From: Methylobacterium pseudosasicola
GTDB lineage: Bacteria; Pseudomonadota; Alphaproteobacteria; Rhizobiales; Beijerinckiaceae
Reading direction: 5' to 3'
Assembly: GCF_900114535.1 (NCBI RefSeq)
Contig: NZ_FOTK01000035.1
Location: 1 to 63,508 of the forward strand
DNA: 63,508 bases
Shown here piece after piece: positions 1 to 7,137 of the stretch (the stretch's first letter is position 1; each line of letters starts with the position of its first letter). Under the pieces are notes generated by a model, which searched no databases, was not told the origin of the DNA, and was given only the letters and a program-made list of their open reading frames with translations. The translations under genes were made by a program, and so were the position numbers.

Positions 1-618
1 GCCCCCGGCACCACCGCCACCTTCGGCAACCGCAGCCAGGACGGCTTCTCCGGCGGCGCCCAGGTCGGCTACAACGTCCAGTTCACCCCGGGCTCGGGCG
101 TGGTCGTCGGCATCGAGGCCGACGCCCAGTACCTCGACTTCGGCCGCGGCCGGAACAACGCCTTCGTCAGCGGCGCGCTCGCTCCCGGCTACTACGTCAC
201 CGATCCGCGCGGCCTGTCGAGCCTGGACTACTTCGGCACCGTGCGCGGCCGCCTCGGCTACGCCTTCGACCGCACCCTCGTGTACGGCACCGGCGGCTTC
301 GCCTACGGCTCGGGCAGCGCCGACCGCTCGTTCGGCGGCTATGCCGGTAACGACAGCTTCCGCACCGGCTACGCGGTCGGCGGCGGCATCGAGTACGCCC
401 TGCCCACCGACTCGTTCCTGAACTTCTTCCGCTCCTCGGCGGTGACGCTCAAGGTCGAAGGCCTGTACGTCAACCTCGACCGCAACACCCGCAACCAGGG
501 TGCCCTGGTCATCAACGCAGCCAACAACTTCCCCGTCGCCTACAGCAACGTCGGCCGCCGCAGCGACGAGTTCGCCGTGGTCCGCGCCGGCCTGAACTAC
601 AAGTTCGGCTCGTACTAA
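1..618 (+). CDS. Outer-membrane beta-barrel protein (Omp25/porin-like), 3' part
   Basis: The gene is open from the first base of the window, so its start and signal peptide are missing. About 205 residues remain. They show alternating Gly/aromatic strands (for example VGYNVQF, RGRLGYAF, VYGTGGFAYG) and end in AGLNYKFGSY. An aromatic C-terminal strand of this kind is typical of the Omp25/Omp31/RopB-like 8-stranded barrels of Hyphomicrobiales and is needed for Bam-dependent insertion. The role is probably structural or surface-exposed rather than a large channel. A strong intrinsic terminator follows about 150 bp downstream. The family call is firm; the individual function is not known. Confidence 0.85.
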   Translation, partial: APGTTATFGNRSQDGFSGGAQVGYNVQFTPGSGVVVGIEADAQYLDFGRGRNNAFVSGALAPGYYVTDPRGLSSLDYFGTVRGRLGYAFDRTLVYGTGGFAYGSGSADRSFGGYAGNDSFRTGYAVGGGIEYALPTDSFLNFFRSSAVTLKVEGLYVNLDRNTRNQGALVINAANNFPVAYSNVGRRSDEFAVVRAGLNYKFGSY

Positions 619-765
619 GAGCCTCTCGCACAACGCCCTCTGCGCCGTTGCGTGCAGAGGGCGGCTCTCGGTGACCGGGCGTTTTGCGAGGTGCTCGAAG
701 ACCCAGCCGACACCGCTTGACCTAAGCATCCCCAGCCCGATCAGACTGGCCGCTTAGGCGAGGAG

Positions 766-796
766 CGTCCCGGGATCACATCCCGGGACGTTTTTT
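766..796 (+). terminator. Intrinsic terminator after the outer-membrane protein gene
   Basis: Two perfect 11-base arms, CGTCCCGGGAT and ATCCCGGGACG, are separated by a 3-base loop and followed directly by six T. This is a classic Rho-independent terminator for the gene ending at 618. The 150 bases between the gene and the hairpin hold no ORF I would support. Confidence 0.9.
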
Positions 797-840
797 CGTC
801 TGGGCCGGCCCAGAGCCGTTGCCGATCGCGTCGCAATCGC

Positions 841-886
841 GCGCGCTGACGCCGAACCGGTCTCCACGTCGGCGGCGCGCGCTCTA
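841..886 (-). repeat. Gene-end palindromic repeat, GC-arm subtype (copy 1)
   Basis: This imperfect palindrome has the core GCCGAACCGGTCTCCAC flanked by GC-rich arms (GCGCGCTGAC and GGCGGCGCGCGC). It is shared with copies at 39069-39115 and 59367-59410. Read on the minus strand, it begins at the TAG stop codon of the DUF5872 gene, so the repeat end supplies or abuts the stop. The same orientation relative to the preceding gene is seen in the other copies. Confidence 0.8.
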
Positions 887-1405
887 GGCGTGAACCGCGT
901 CCGCCAGCTCGGCCTTCGACATCCGCGAGCGGCCGGACACGTTCTGCGCCTTGGCCTTGCGCATCAGCTCGGCCTTCGTCGGACCGGACTTTGTCGGACC
1001 GGACTTGTTGTCCTCGCGCGCCGCCGCGGCCTTCTCGGCGGCGGCCTTGGGCTGCTTCGAGAACTGCTTGCCCTGGCGCGTATCGGCCCGCTTCTTGGCG
1101 GTGCTCGCGGCGTATTCCGCGTCGGTCAGGCTCTCGCGGGCCTTCTTGGGCAGGTAGCGCTCGCCGGTCTTGCCGCTCTCCTGGCCCGATTTCGTGCCCC
1201 ACTCCTCCTCGGTCCATTGCTGGAGGTGGTTGTCGGAGTCCTTCTTGCCGGCGTAGCCGCCGCCGGCCTTCTTGTATTCGGCGGTCGCCATCTGCGCCTT
1301 GCGGGCCGACCATTGGCCGGGCTTGCCGCCCTTGTCGGATTCCGTGACCTCCTGCTTGACCGTGTCCCAGAGCTTCGGATCGGTCTTCTTGGCGGTTCCC
1401 GACAT
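884..1405 (-). CDS. DUF5872 domain-containing protein
   Basis: This 173-residue hydrophilic, Lys-rich protein is recognised as DUF5872 from its conserved stretches: TDPKLWDTVK near the N-terminus, GGKPGQWSARKAQ, EYKKAGGGY, QWTEEEWGTK (about 65-74) and GERYLPKKARE (about 82-92). Residues about 141-173 (TKAELMRKAKAQNVSG..SKAELADAV) look like a Rho-N/SAP-type helix-turn-helix often attached to stress or nucleic-acid-associated proteins. There is no signal peptide or membrane segment. It sits alone, facing a pair of small genes on the other strand. The biochemical function is unknown; a nucleic-acid or stress role is inferred from composition only. Confidence 0.8.
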   Translation of the reverse strand: MSGTAKKTDPKLWDTVKQEVTESDKGGKPGQWSARKAQMATAEYKKAGGGYAGKKDSDNHLQQWTEEEWGTKSGQESGKTGERYLPKKARESLTDAEYAASTAKKRADTRQGKQFSKQPKAAAEKAAAAREDNKSGPTKSGPTKAELMRKAKAQNVSGRSRMSKAELADAVHA

Positions 1406-1565
1406 CGCTGCGCCTCACGCATAGAGATTCGGCGATCAACACCACGCCTGCCGCAGCGTTCCTGTGAGACCCGTTCGTGCGGTGCGACGGAATGTCGGAC
1501 GCCCCATCGTCCCGGCCGGATACCGCGGGCCTCTCGCGCATTTGTCTCCGAAAGGGAGCCTCCGC

Positions 1566-1742
1566 ATGCCCGACGCGCCGACGTCCAACACGCAAGACCT
1601 CGCCAACACCGAATACGACGCCCAGCGCCGGGCCCGCGCGGCGGCCGCGCACCAGCCTGCCCCTCCCGACGCGCCGCCACCATCGGCGGACGCGAGCGCG
1701 GAGGCCGACCAGCTTGAGGGGAAGGAAGGACAGAATGGCTGA
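1566..1742 (+). CDS. Small hydrophilic hypothetical protein
   Basis: This 58-residue, Ala/Pro/Asp-rich protein begins MPDAPTSNTQDLANTEYD. The start at 1566 is chosen because a purine-rich AAGGGAG lies about nine bases upstream. Longer in-frame starts would have no ribosome site and a basic, unconvincing extension. Its last codons overlap the start of the next gene, so the pair is probably translationally coupled. No known domain is recognised. It resembles the short disordered proteins common in Methylobacterium stress regions. Confidence 0.55.
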   Translation: MPDAPTSNTQDLANTEYDAQRRARAAAAHQPAPPDAPPPSADASAEADQLEGKEGQNG

Positions 1743-1944
1743 CGTGCCGACCGACACGCAGGCGCAGCGGATGCCCCAGGGCAAGCCGAAGAGCGAGGGG
1801 CTGGCCAACGCCCCGCTGGACACCGCCACCGGCACGGTCAAGGCCCAGGACGGCCCGATGGACCGGGCCGGCACCGAGGCGGAGGAGGCGGCCCGGGGCG
1901 GCGCGAGCCTCGGAGCGGAGCGCGACAGGCCCGGTAAACCGTGA
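1735..1944 (+). CDS. Small hydrophilic hypothetical protein, coupled to the preceding gene
   Basis: This 69-residue acidic protein (MADVPTDTQAQRMPQGKPKS..., ending RDRPGKP) starts eight bases inside the upstream gene. The sequence GAAGGAAGGA just before the ATG is a strong ribosome site embedded in the end of that gene. It has no Cys, no membrane segment and no recognised domain, and is rich in Ala, Asp and Glu, suggesting disorder. The function is unknown. Confidence 0.55.
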   Translation: MADVPTDTQAQRMPQGKPKSEGLANAPLDTATGTVKAQDGPMDRAGTEAEEAARGGASLGAERDRPGKP

Positions 1945-2081
1945 GCGGGCTCACGGGCGCGACGGCAACTTTGTTTCTCGGCGATTAAAGCCAAGGTCAG
2001 GCGCTATTCAGGCCCCAGGACCAATCTCCCCGGACCTTGCGCCGGGCGGATCCGGTGCAAGCCTGCAGAGAGGATCTGACC

Positions 2082-2351
2082 ATGACGTCCATGAAGATGC
2101 TCGCGGCGGCCGCAGCCGTCGCCGGGGGTCTCGGCTTGGCCTCGGCCGGCGCCGCGCCCCTGGCTCCGCCGGCCGTCGACACGATCACCGGCGCCGCACC
2201 GATCACCGACGTCGCCTTCGGATGCGGCCCCGGCTTCGCACCCGGGCCCTATGGCCGCTGCCGTCCGATCTACCGCCGGCCGCGCTTCTACGGCCCCCGC
2301 TGCTTCTTCCGCCCGACGCCCTTCGGTCCGCGGCGGGTCTGTCGCTACTGA
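2082..2351 (+). CDS. Small secreted GCG/R-rich protein
   Basis: This 89-residue protein has a convincing signal peptide (MTSMKMLAAAAAVAGGLGLASAGA) followed by a short mature part with the motif GCGPGFAPGPYGRCRP and an Arg/Phe/Pro-rich tail ending CRY. Small exported proteins with this GCGPG..GPYG.C core are frequent in Methylobacterium and Bradyrhizobium. Four Cys in the mature part suggest periplasmic disulfides. The ribosome site GAGAGGA lies nine bases before the ATG. The function is not known. Confidence 0.7.
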   Translation: MTSMKMLAAAAAVAGGLGLASAGAAPLAPPAVDTITGAAPITDVAFGCGPGFAPGPYGRCRPIYRRPRFYGPRCFFRPTPFGPRRVCRY

Positions 2352-2436
2352 GCCATCCGCGCGCCGGGGCTTCCCGCCCCGGCCGCACCGAACCCGGGAC
2401 CGCCTCACCGGTTGGATGTGAGGTCAGGAGATCGTC

Positions 2437-2637
2437 ATGGCCCGGGATCAGAGCGGCAGCGCGCACCTCTCGCCGGAGGACCGGAAGGCGAGCGCGCGCG
2501 CCGGCCGCAAGCGCCTCGGCGCGGACGGTTACCCGCAATCGGCGCACAGCCCGGAGGCGCGGGACACGGCCGAGCACACGACGACCGCGGCGCGCAGACC
2601 GGCCGCCGCGGACAAGGGCTCCGCCGATAGGACATAG
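2437..2637 (+). CDS. Small basic hypothetical protein
   Basis: This 66-residue, charged, Ala/Arg-rich protein begins MARDQSGSAHLSPEDRKASARAG. An AGGTCAGGAG ribosome site lies about six bases upstream of the ATG, which favours a real gene. No domain, Cys or membrane segment is visible. From 2638 to 2901 there is no further ORF I would support; that stretch should hold the sdaA promoter. Confidence 0.5.
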   Translation: MARDQSGSAHLSPEDRKASARAGRKRLGADGYPQSAHSPEARDTAEHTTTAARRPAAADKGSADRT

Positions 2638-2901
2638 GACGCCGCCGCGGCCCGCGTTGCCCACCGGCCGAATTCCGCTTCCGATCCCCGACCATCCGCG
2701 GCCCGCCCTTGCCCACGCCCGGCCGGCAGCGACGCCAGTCCGGCACAAGGAAGCGCACCGAGCATACGGAGCTGCGGGCGATCTCCGGTCCAGACCGGCC
2801 CCTCGTCGAGGCTTGGCGCGTTTCTTCCATTGAGCGCCCGCCGGCCTCGAGACATGGACCGTGGCCCATGACGGGGTCCGACGGCTGGAACAGGCGGACA
2901 A

Positions 2902-4293
2902 ATGTTTCTGAGCGTGTTCGACGTGTTCAAGCCGGGGATCGGGCCTTCCTCGTCCCATACGATGGGCCCGATGACGGCGGCTGCCGAGTTCCTGGATCTC
3001 CTGCGCCGGCACGAGGCGCGCTCTGCCGCGGCGGCCCTCCGGGTTACGCTGCACGGCTCGCTGGCCTTCACCGGTCGGGGGCACGCCACCGACCGCGCCG
3101 TGGCCCTCGGCCTCCTGGGCTTCCGCCCGGCCGACATCGCCATGGACGAGGCCGAGCGGAAGCTCGAAGCCCTGCAGGCCGAGAAGCGGCTCATCCTGGC
3201 GGACCTGCCGGTGCTGGCCTTCGACCCCGCCACCGCGATCGTGTTCGATTACGGGCCGCCGCTGCCCGGGCACGCGAACGGCCTGGTGATCACCGCCCTC
3301 GATGCGGCGGGCGCGCCGATCCTGTCCGAGACCTACTACTCGATCGGCGGCGGCTTCGTGGTGACGGCGGCCCAGCGGGAGGCCGACGTGCCGCCGCCTA
3401 GTGCGGCCGCGGACCTGAGGCTGTGGCCCTATCCGTTCGAGACTTCGGCCGCGATGCTGCGCATGGCGCGCGACAGCGGCCTGTCGGTGGCCGCGATGAA
3501 GCGCGCCAACGAGGTCGTCGGCCGGGCCGAGGCGGAAGTCGATGCGGGCCTCGGCCGGATCTGGCAGGCGATGAACGCCTGCGTCGAGCGCGGCCTGTCC
3601 CGGGAGGGCGAATTGCCGGGCGGCCTGCGGGTCAAGCGCCGAGCCAAGCGCATTCGCGACCAGCTCGACCGCGAGCAGGGCTCGAACATCGCCCAGCCGC
3701 ACGTCATGGCCGACTGGCTGAGCGTCTACGCCATGGCGGTCAACGAGGAGAACGCCGCCGGCGGCCAGGTCGTGACCGCCCCGACCAACGGCGCCGCCGG
3801 GGTCGTCCCCGCGGTGATCCGCTACTACATCGACCGTTGCATCGGGGCCGATCCGGCGCGGATCCCGGAATTCTTGCTGACGGCCGCGGCGATCGGCGGG
3901 CTGATCAAGCACAACGCCTCGATCTCCGGGGCGGAGGCCGGCTGCCAGGGAGAGGTCGGCTCGGCCAGCGCCATGGCGGCGGCCGGCCTCTGCGCCGTGC
4001 TCGGCGGGACACCCGCCCAGGTCGAGAACGCCGCCGAGATCGCCCTGGAGCATCACCTCGGCATGACCTGCGATCCGGTGGCCGGCCTGGTGCAGGTGCC
4101 CTGCATCGAGCGCAACGGGATCGGTGCCACCAAGGCGGTGGCGGCGGCCTCCCTGGCCCTGCGCGGCGACGGCTCGCATTTCATGCCGCTGGACAATTGC
4201 ATCGCGGCGATGCGGCAGACCGGCGAGGAGATGAGCGCCAAGTACAAGGAGACGAGCCTGGCCGGGCTCGCGGTCAACCTGCCGGAGTGCTGA
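2902..4293 (+). CDS. sdaA: L-serine ammonia-lyase (L-serine dehydratase), iron-sulfur type
   Basis: This 463-residue single-chain enzyme should deaminate L-serine to pyruvate and ammonia in the cytoplasm using an oxygen-labile [4Fe-4S] cluster rather than PLP. The N-terminal beta domain carries the family signature GPSSSHTMGP. The C-terminal alpha domain holds Cys348, Cys390 and Cys401; the 42 and 11 residue spacings match the cluster ligands of the family. VTAPTNGAAGVVPA and KHNASISGAE are further signatures. The length is normal for the fused alpha/beta form. It stands alone, with no serine transporter or regulator beside it. In a methylotroph it would drain the serine-cycle intermediate serine to pyruvate (inference). 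Confidence 0.95.
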   Translation: MFLSVFDVFKPGIGPSSSHTMGPMTAAAEFLDLLRRHEARSAAAALRVTLHGSLAFTGRGHATDRAVALGLLGFRPADIAMDEAERKLEALQAEKRLILADLPVLAFDPATAIVFDYGPPLPGHANGLVITALDAAGAPILSETYYSIGGGFVVTAAQREADVPPPSAAADLRLWPYPFETSAAMLRMARDSGLSVAAMKRANEVVGRAEAEVDAGLGRIWQAMNACVERGLSREGELPGGLRVKRRAKRIRDQLDREQGSNIAQPHVMADWLSVYAMAVNEENAAGGQVVTAPTNGAAGVVPAVIRYYIDRCIGADPARIPEFLLTAAAIGGLIKHNASISGAEAGCQGEVGSASAMAAAGLCAVLGGTPAQVENAAEIALEHHLGMTCDPVAGLVQVPCIERNGIGATKAVAAASLALRGDGSHFMPLDNCIAAMRQTGEEMSAKYKETSLAGLAVNLPEC

Positions 4294-4322
4294 TTCGGGA
4301 TCCCGTTAAGCGAAGCCGGTCG

Positions 4323-4580
4323 TCACCGCCCGCTCAGGATTTCAGATCGGCCGTGATGCGGGGGGGCCGCGCGGCCCGTGCCGTCCGGCCCCTCGACCAG
4401 GGCGCGGAGGTCGGCCTCGGTCAGGGGCTGCCCGTCTGGCCCGGTGATGGTGATGTGGTCATGGCCCGCGGCCTGGAAATCGGCGAGCTTCTTGAGCGCC
4501 CATTCCGGGGTCGGACAATGATACGTGGCGGTGCCGTGCGGTTTCTGCGCCCGCACGACGAAGAGCGTCGCGGCACTCAT
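4323..4580 (-). CDS. Small hypothetical protein
   Basis: This 85-residue protein begins MSAATLFVVRAQKPHGTATYHC. Its ATG overlaps the stop of the upstream gene (ending at 4577) by four bases, the usual sign of a coupled two-gene operon. It has a central amphipathic helix (EWALKKLADFQAAGH) and the segment ITITGPDGQPLTEADLRAL. No domain is recognised by eye. The fold may be a small alpha/beta unit; the function is unknown. Confidence 0.65.
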   Translation of the reverse strand: MSAATLFVVRAQKPHGTATYHCPTPEWALKKLADFQAAGHDHITITGPDGQPLTEADLRALVEGPDGTGRAAPPHHGRSEILSGR

Positions 4581-4810
4581 TCGAGGTCGATGCCCGCGGC
4601 GCCGAGGATCACGCGCTGCTTCAGGATGGCGATGCGGTGGGTGCGGATCGTGTGCTCGATCTGCGTGACGCCCGGATCGCCGGTGGCGTGCAGGATGGCC
4701 AGCGCGTCGGACAGGGCCGCGATGGCGAACTCGTCCAACAGGATGTTGAACGCGAGCCGCTCACGCAGGGTCGCGCAGGAGCAGTCAGGCTGGTCTTTCC
4801 GCTGCGGCAT
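4577..4810 (-). CDS. Small hypothetical protein, first gene of a pair
   Basis: The convincing part is 77 residues from MPQRKDQPDCSC to AAGIDLE, a largely helical protein (RERLAFNILLDEFAIAALSDALAILHATGD). Longer in-frame starts at 4879 and 4903 would add an Arg/Gly-rich leader. The 4903 start also lies inside a strong hairpin (4887-4920), so I prefer 4810, although no good ribosome site is visible there. It overlaps the next gene by four bases. The function is unknown. Confidence 0.5.
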   Translation of the reverse strand: MPQRKDQPDCSCATLRERLAFNILLDEFAIAALSDALAILHATGDPGVTQIEHTIRTHRIAILKQRVILGAAGIDLE

Positions 4811-4886
4811 GTTCGACAACGAGCGGAGCCGCAGTTGGTTCTGGCCGCGGCCACCAATCCGGGTCCGTGTGCCGCGCATGCCAAGC

Positions 4887-4920
4887 GGCGCGCCTCCCGA
4901 CACGAGTCGGGAGGCGCGCC
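4887..4920. other. Perfect 15-bp hairpin between two minus-strand genes
   Basis: The arms GGCGCGCCTCCCGAC and GTCGGGAGGCGCGCC flank a 4-base loop (ACGA). It lies 13 bases after the stop of the 67-residue gene (4934-5137). It has no T-run on either strand, so it may be a 3'-end stabiliser or a Rho-assisted terminator rather than an intrinsic one. Confidence 0.6.
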
Positions 4921-4933
4921 GGCTCCGGTCGGT

Positions 4934-5137
4934 TCAGCGACGGCCGCCGTCGGCGCCCGGCTTCATCGCCCGCTCGATCGCCTCCATGGCGCTCTCGAAC
5001 GCCTTCGCCTCGCTGCGATGCGGACGATCGGATCGCTCGATCAGCTTGCCGCTCCGGCGGATGGCCCATTGGAAATGGCCCTCCGGCTTGGCGATGGGGG
5101 AGACCTCGATGGAGTAGGGGTGTGGTACGTCTGACAT
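4934..5137 (-). CDS. Small hypothetical protein
   Basis: This 67-residue protein begins MSDVPHPYSIEVSPIAKPEG and ends AMKPGADGGRR. Its pattern FQWAIRRSGKLIERSDRPHRSEAKAFESAMEAIERA suggests a short beta-hairpin followed by a helix. This is a compact layout seen in many small uncharacterised Hyphomicrobiales proteins. A perfect hairpin follows its stop. There is no signal peptide. The function is unknown. Confidence 0.65.
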   Translation of the reverse strand: MSDVPHPYSIEVSPIAKPEGHFQWAIRRSGKLIERSDRPHRSEAKAFESAMEAIERAMKPGADGGRR

Positions 5138-5364
5138 AAAAGCCCTATGCCAGCCTTGCCGCGCGGATGCCAGTCACCTGCGGACATTCCGCGGCGCAAT
5201 CTGTCATGGGCTGGGGGCGAAGGCCCCGATGCCGGGCATCCCGGCGGTTCGTGACGCTCCCCGCGCGCGGCACCGGTCGGAGGGATCGCCGGGCGCCGTC
5301 CTGTGCTACACGCGCGAAACCACGCCGGCGAGCCGGCCTCGAACACGTTCTTAGGAGAGTTGCA

Positions 5365-5751
5365 GTGGCGCGTCCGGATCTCGGTACGAAGCGGATCTGC
5401 CCCACGACGGGGAAGAAGTTCTACGACCTCAACAAGGATCCCGTCGTCTCCCCCTACTCGGGCGAAGTCGTCCCCACCGCCGTCGCGACGTCGTTCGGCC
5501 GGACGGCCGCGCCCGTCGTCGCCCGCAAGGAGGCGCCGGTCGAAGAGGAGGACGAGGCCGAGGGCCCCGAGCTGGTGTCCCTCGACGAGGTCGAGGCCGA
5601 GGAGGCCGACAAGGATACCGATACCGAGGGCGACGACGCCCTCGACATCGAGGATGACGGCGAGACGGTCGAGGACGACACGCTCGTGGTCGACGAGGAC
5701 GACGAGAACACCGCCGATCTCGTGGAAGTCAACGACGACGACGACGAGTGA
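5365..5751 (+). CDS. TIGR02300 family (FYDLN acid domain) protein
   Basis: This 128-residue protein has a conserved N-terminal block (ARPDLGTKRICPTTGKKFYD, then LNKDPVVSPYSGE). It contains the FYDLN motif and a zinc-finger-like CPTTGK. A long acidic low-complexity tail follows, ending DDDDE. This is the family called TIGR02300 or 'FYDLN acid', nearly universal in Alphaproteobacteria. The start is GTG at 5365 with AGGAGAG six bases upstream; longer in-frame starts encode unrelated sequence. The family has no proven function, but the layout suggests a cytosolic nucleic-acid or ribosome-associated protein. Confidence 0.9.
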   Translation: MARPDLGTKRICPTTGKKFYDLNKDPVVSPYSGEVVPTAVATSFGRTAAPVVARKEAPVEEEDEAEGPELVSLDEVEAEEADKDTDTEGDDALDIEDDGETVEDDTLVVDEDDENTADLVEVNDDDDE

Positions 5752-5784
5752 GGATGCCGGCCCGCGATGGCGCCGGCAGCGGCG

Positions 5785-6048
5785 TCATCGCATCGTAGGG
5801 CGGGCCATGAGCAGGGCCGATCGCACCGCCATCCGGCGCGACGGCTCGTCGGCCTCGGCATCGACCAGCGTGGCGGGGGCGAAGGCATGCGCCGCCACCG
5901 CCGCGGCCAGGTCGAGGATGTGGTCCGGCCCGAGCGCGTGGTTCTGCGTGGTGGGTTCGGCGAGGTAGACGTCGACCGCGCAGCCGACCTCCTCGATCGC
6001 GATGCGTTCGTCGGACACGAGGTCCCAGAGCGTGGCGTTCTCGGGCAT
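5785..6048 (-). CDS. Small hypothetical protein
   Basis: This 87-residue acidic protein begins MPENATLWDLVSDERIAIEE and contains the helix-rich stretch DHILDLAAAVAAHAFAPATL. No clear ribosome site precedes the ATG. It is convergent with the FYDLN gene. No domain is recognised and there is no export signal. The reading frame shows the expected high-GC third position, which supports coding. Confidence 0.55.
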   Translation of the reverse strand: MPENATLWDLVSDERIAIEEVGCAVDVYLAEPTTQNHALGPDHILDLAAAVAAHAFAPATLVDAEADEPSRRMAVRSALLMARPTMR

Positions 6049-6178
6049 CGATCAGGTTCTACACCGCGGGCGACGCGCGGCAACACTGTAACATCCTGGG
6101 CCGGCATCCCGCCGAGGCCCGTGCCGGTCGGCCCCTCACAGGATCATCGATGACATCCGCGGTTGCGGCTTCCCGCGC

Positions 6179-6619
6179 GTGACGGCTCCGCACGCCGCAG
6201 GCGGTCTCGTGCCCGGCCGATCCTGCGGATCGTGCACGGCCTGTTGCCGGGTCCTGGAGATCAGGGCGCTCGACAAGCCGGCGGGCATCCTGTGCCGGCA
6301 CAACACCGGCCGGGCCTGCGGGATCTACGCGGAGCGTCCCGAGGCCTGCGTTCAGTGGCATTGCCTATGGCGGAGGATCGCGGCCCTGCCGGACGCGCTG
6401 AGGCCCGATCGATCGGGCGTGGTTTTCGGGCTGGAACGTCGCCACCCCGGCGAAGGTGCCCCCGAGGGCGCCTGTATCGTCGGTCGCGCCCCGGACGGCG
6501 AGGAGGCTTTTGCGCGCTGGGAGGCGGTCGAGGCTTTCGCCATGTTCGTCCGGGAGGGCTCCCTGCCGGTCTGGAAGGCGTATGCGCGACACGCGATCCT
6601 GATGAATCCGAGCCGGTAA
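6179..6619 (+). CDS. Cysteine-cluster protein (YkgJ-like, Fe/Zn-chelating)
   Basis: This 146-residue cytosolic protein carries the CxxCxxCC cluster (CGSCTACC at 16-23) followed by Cys39, Cys47, Cys57 and Cys62. This is the eight-Cys pattern of the YkgJ/UPF0153 family, thought to bind zinc or an iron-sulfur cluster. The segment CRHNTGRACGIYAERPEAC is typical. The start used is GTG at 6179; no strong ribosome site helps the choice. The gene stands alone between small genes. The metal and the role are unproven. Confidence 0.7.
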   Translation: MTAPHAAGGLVPGRSCGSCTACCRVLEIRALDKPAGILCRHNTGRACGIYAERPEACVQWHCLWRRIAALPDALRPDRSGVVFGLERRHPGEGAPEGACIVGRAPDGEEAFARWEAVEAFAMFVREGSLPVWKAYARHAILMNPSR

Positions 6620-6805
6620 GCCCCACTCACCAATTGGGGACGCCACGTGACACGCCCCCCGCCGCCCGATCACGGGTCGGCGGGGAGATCGTCGAGGTCA
6701 CCGGCGCGAGCCGATACGCAACCTGGCTCGCGGGACCGATGTAGCCGGCTCCGGTTAGCCGAAGCGCAAGCCAGCGCCCACGCCCCGGTCCCGGATCGGG
6801 AAAGC

Positions 6806-7015
6806 TCAGTCGGCCTTCAGATTGGCCGCGCTCTCCTTGCCGCTGCGCCGATCAGCCTCGACGTCGTAGGAGATCTTCTGCCCCTCGATCAGGTTGCGCA
6901 TCCCTGCGCGCTCGACCGCCGAGATGTGGACGAACACGTCCTTGCCGCCATCATCGGGCTGGATGAAGCCGTAGCCCTTGGTCTCGTTGAACCACTTCAC
7001 GGTACCGGTAGCCAT
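6806..7015 (-). CDS. Cold-shock protein, CspA family
   Basis: This 69-residue single cold-shock domain begins MATGTVKWFNETKGYGFIQP. The RNA-binding motifs are RNP1 (KGYGFI, 13-18) and RNP2 (VFVHI, 27-31). The length is normal for bacterial Csp proteins, which bind single-stranded RNA and act as chaperones. Many CspA-like paralogues occur in Hyphomicrobiales and not all are cold-induced. The gene is monocistronic. Confidence 0.95.
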   Translation of the reverse strand: MATGTVKWFNETKGYGFIQPDDGGKDVFVHISAVERAGMRNLIEGQKISYDVEADRRSGKESAANLKAD

Positions 7016-7137
7016 AGAGTTGTCCTAGTCGTCTTCGGCTCGCCAAAGCGACGTGCCGCATGGGCCGAACGAGCCGCCTTGGCCGACTGTTCCCAAAGTT
7101 CCGCACGCACACCGGCCAGGCCTCCAGAATCTGTGTC

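Noticed and set aside
741..1994. A 417-codon minus-strand frame spanning several small genes
   Set aside because: It would overlap the DUF5872 gene in another frame and both small plus-strand genes that have good ribosome sites.
2203..4179. A 658-codon minus-strand frame opposite sdaA
   Set aside because: It runs antisense to a well-conserved serine dehydratase and shows no domain. It is a high-GC shadow.
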